This document shows positions 58,001 through 61,000 of a DNA stretch of 64,000 nt, piece by piece. The translations under genes and the position numbers were made by a program. The stretch covers positions 248,001 through 312,000 of the forward strand of contig SSNU01000114.1 in NCBI GenBank assembly GCA_012064415.1, in the 5' to 3' direction. The DNA is from Gyrodactylus bullatarudis. Its lineage: Eukaryota > Platyhelminthes > Monogenea > Gyrodactylidea > Gyrodactylidae. The notes beneath the pieces are model-generated. The model did not search any database, had not been told where the DNA came from, and saw nothing but the letters and a program-made list of their open reading frames with translations. Each line of letters begins with the position of its first letter. Positions within the stretch are counted from its first letter, which is position 1.

Positions 58001-61000
58001 GAAAAGGAAGCATGTCGATTTTCATTTACACGAAACGATAGAGGAGAAAGTTAATTAGCTGAAACTAACCTTGACTTAACTCTGTACGATATTGGCGTCC
58101 AATTTTTTTAATTTCATCCGATTCAACAGTCCATTTGTTGACGTCTTCTTCTATGATTTTGAAGATAGAATTTGATTCATCATGATCAGAGCGCTGGTTA
58201 CCTCGGCTATCTGTTAATGGTGGCTTTGAAGAGTTATCACTCTTACTGCATTGATTTATTATAGTTGGGATAAGGGATTTCTCCAAGGCTATCTCTAATA
58301 CTTCACTGCTAGTATCCAGCCAATTGAGCAGGCCTATAACTCTATTTTCAAATTGGATACGATTCTCATTGGATAGGGGAGAGGTCCGATATGTGCTATC
58401 CCCAGAATCAAACACAGTGGAGGAAGTGATGCCCGGAGCCTCGTAACTAGACTTTCTCTGGAATTCAGATGACCTTTCCAAGTTTGGATTTCTCATGGTT
58501 GGTTTCATCTTGTCTAGTTGAGCTCGAAGAATTCGTTCTTCCTCTTCAAACGAACGCACAGAATTGGTAGGAATTGGTGATGAGTCACCAGCAGGTCGTG
58601 GCGGCAAACTACCACCATTAACATCTGAAAGGAATAAATTATTATAATATTTAAATTTATAGAATTAGATTTAAACCTACTTTCGTTGTAAATAGAATCA
58701 GCAGCCGAAAGAGCATTTTCATTAACTTCCCAATCGATCTGTGGCTCAGATATCTGATACCATTTATTGACAAGAGATTCCATTACTTTTTCCACTTGTT
58801 GAGTAACCTCTGCTGAGTCTCCGCAAGCTTTTCTGACCTCACGAGCTTTACGATCTAGTCTAGCCAACTTTTCCACCCAACGCTGAGCATGTGAGGCTAG
58901 ACAACTCTTTTTAAAATAATATTATGATGTTACTTTCAAGTATATAGATAAAATCATTAAAAATAAATTACATCTATTATTTCCACTTCAGCTTCGCTCA
59001 GAATTGATTTACTATCATGATTTGGATCATGAAGGCTAGAAATCTGATTATTTGATGGGTTCAAATCTTCATTGGAATTGATTGAATTCATTGAGCCCAT
59101 GTTACTCCTGGGCAGAAGTCCACTTCCAAAGGATTTTATTCGAGTTAGGAACCCTTTTGGAGATTGAACTATATTTAAGGATATTAAAAGAACATCAGCG
59201 TTTCTCTTTCTGTTATTATGAGTTTGTGTATCAAAGGAATACAGGTACTCACCTTGACTTGGATTGGGTGTTTGAGCCTTTCCCTCATTGCTAATTATGG
59301 AATCTGTCATGTTGGCTTGAAAGGGAGGTAAATATGATCCTGAAGGAGTATTCAGACAACCGGTTGATGAGTGATAACCACTATTCGATTTTGCAGGTTC
59401 TTGTGAACGTGTCCTTGATACAGCATTCAAAGCTTCCTCTTCTCGTTGTTCAAGCCAATTCTTCAGAATTTCCGCTTCATCATCAAAGTCTCTCCATAAG
59501 AGCAGAGCATTTTGAAGATCTTGAAAATGTTTCTTTACCCAATTGACCAGGTCACTCCATTTTTTGGCTGTATTCATAACAAGATCTAAAGAGGAAGACG
59601 TTTTAAAGATTTTTTCTATTCTTTACAGGGTAGTGTAAAGGTTTTTACTGTTTCTCAAGTAACGATATATTATGTTCTCATTAAATTCATAAACTTTTTC
59701 AGATTCTCCATATCGTAAAATGTTTATCACTCTTTATTTCTCGTCTAATTATTACGATACTCAACTTTATGCGACCAGATATACATGAAAAGATTTGTGT
59801 ATGTTCAAGGAATATAAATAAATATATTCGAAATTTTTAAACCAGTATTTAAACCAAAATACAAATCAACTTTTATGCTATACGAATGAAAACGAAAACA
59901 TTCATATTCCTAGATTACATTTAATCCATTTGGTATTCCAAATGAACTCACTATTTTCGAGAAATTGAGTATTTAAAAACATTGAGATTCAAAAGATTAA
60001 AGCACCTAAAAACCATGATTTCAACACTAGGAAAATTGCCCAGATAATAAACTTTTTATACACGATAGTCATCAAAAGACTAATTTTAAGCTGAAAATTG
60101 ACAATTCAATACTGAGAGGATCAAATGCATGGCTGTTAATCTGGAAAAATCATTGTCAAGATGTAATAGAAGGAATCAGATCGGTCTGTTTAAGGGAATT
60201 TGAAGAAAAAATTAAATCTACACTGAAAGAAGGCTCTGAAGATCTATTACTTGACTGATCAATGGTATGTTTGATCGTATGAACTGACAATATAGGAATA
60301 TACATGAACAAAAGAATTGGAAGTAGGCAATTTCTTTCAGATGAGATGGAAATCGATCTGAAACCGGTTTTGAAAATAAATTAGTAACTTGTTAAGAGTT
60401 CAAGACTGTTAAGATAAGCTAGCATATATATAGTGGTCGAATTAATATCTGAAACACTCTGAATATTTAAAACTGTCGATTTATTTAATATGATAAATTT
60501 TTCAAATCAAGACCATTTGATACATTATAAAATTCTTTATCAATTGATATCTGAATGAATTTTTTCATCTTTCCCTGTACAAGTAAAAATACTATTTTTC
60601 ATTGAAGTTGAAAACGAACTAATATGTGAAACACTTTNNNNNNNNNNNNNNNNNNNNNNNNNNNNNNNNNNNNNNNNNNNNNNNNNNNNNNNNNNNNNNN
60701 NNNNNNNNNNNNNNNNNNNNNNNNNNNNNNNNNNNNNNNNNNNNNNNNNNNNNNNNNNNNNNNNNNNNNNNNNNNNNNNNNNNNNNNNNNNNNNNNNNNN
60801 NNNNNNNNNNNNNNNNNNNNNNNNNNNNNNNNNNNNNNNNNNNNNNNNNNNNNNNNNNNNNNNNNNNNNNNNNNNNNNNNNNNNNNNNNNNNNNNNNNNN
60901 NNNNNNNNNNNNNNNNNNNNNNNNNNNNNNNNNNNNNNNNNNNNNNNNNNNNNNNNNNNNNNNNNNNNNNNNNNNNNNNNNNNNNNNNNNNNNNNNNNNN

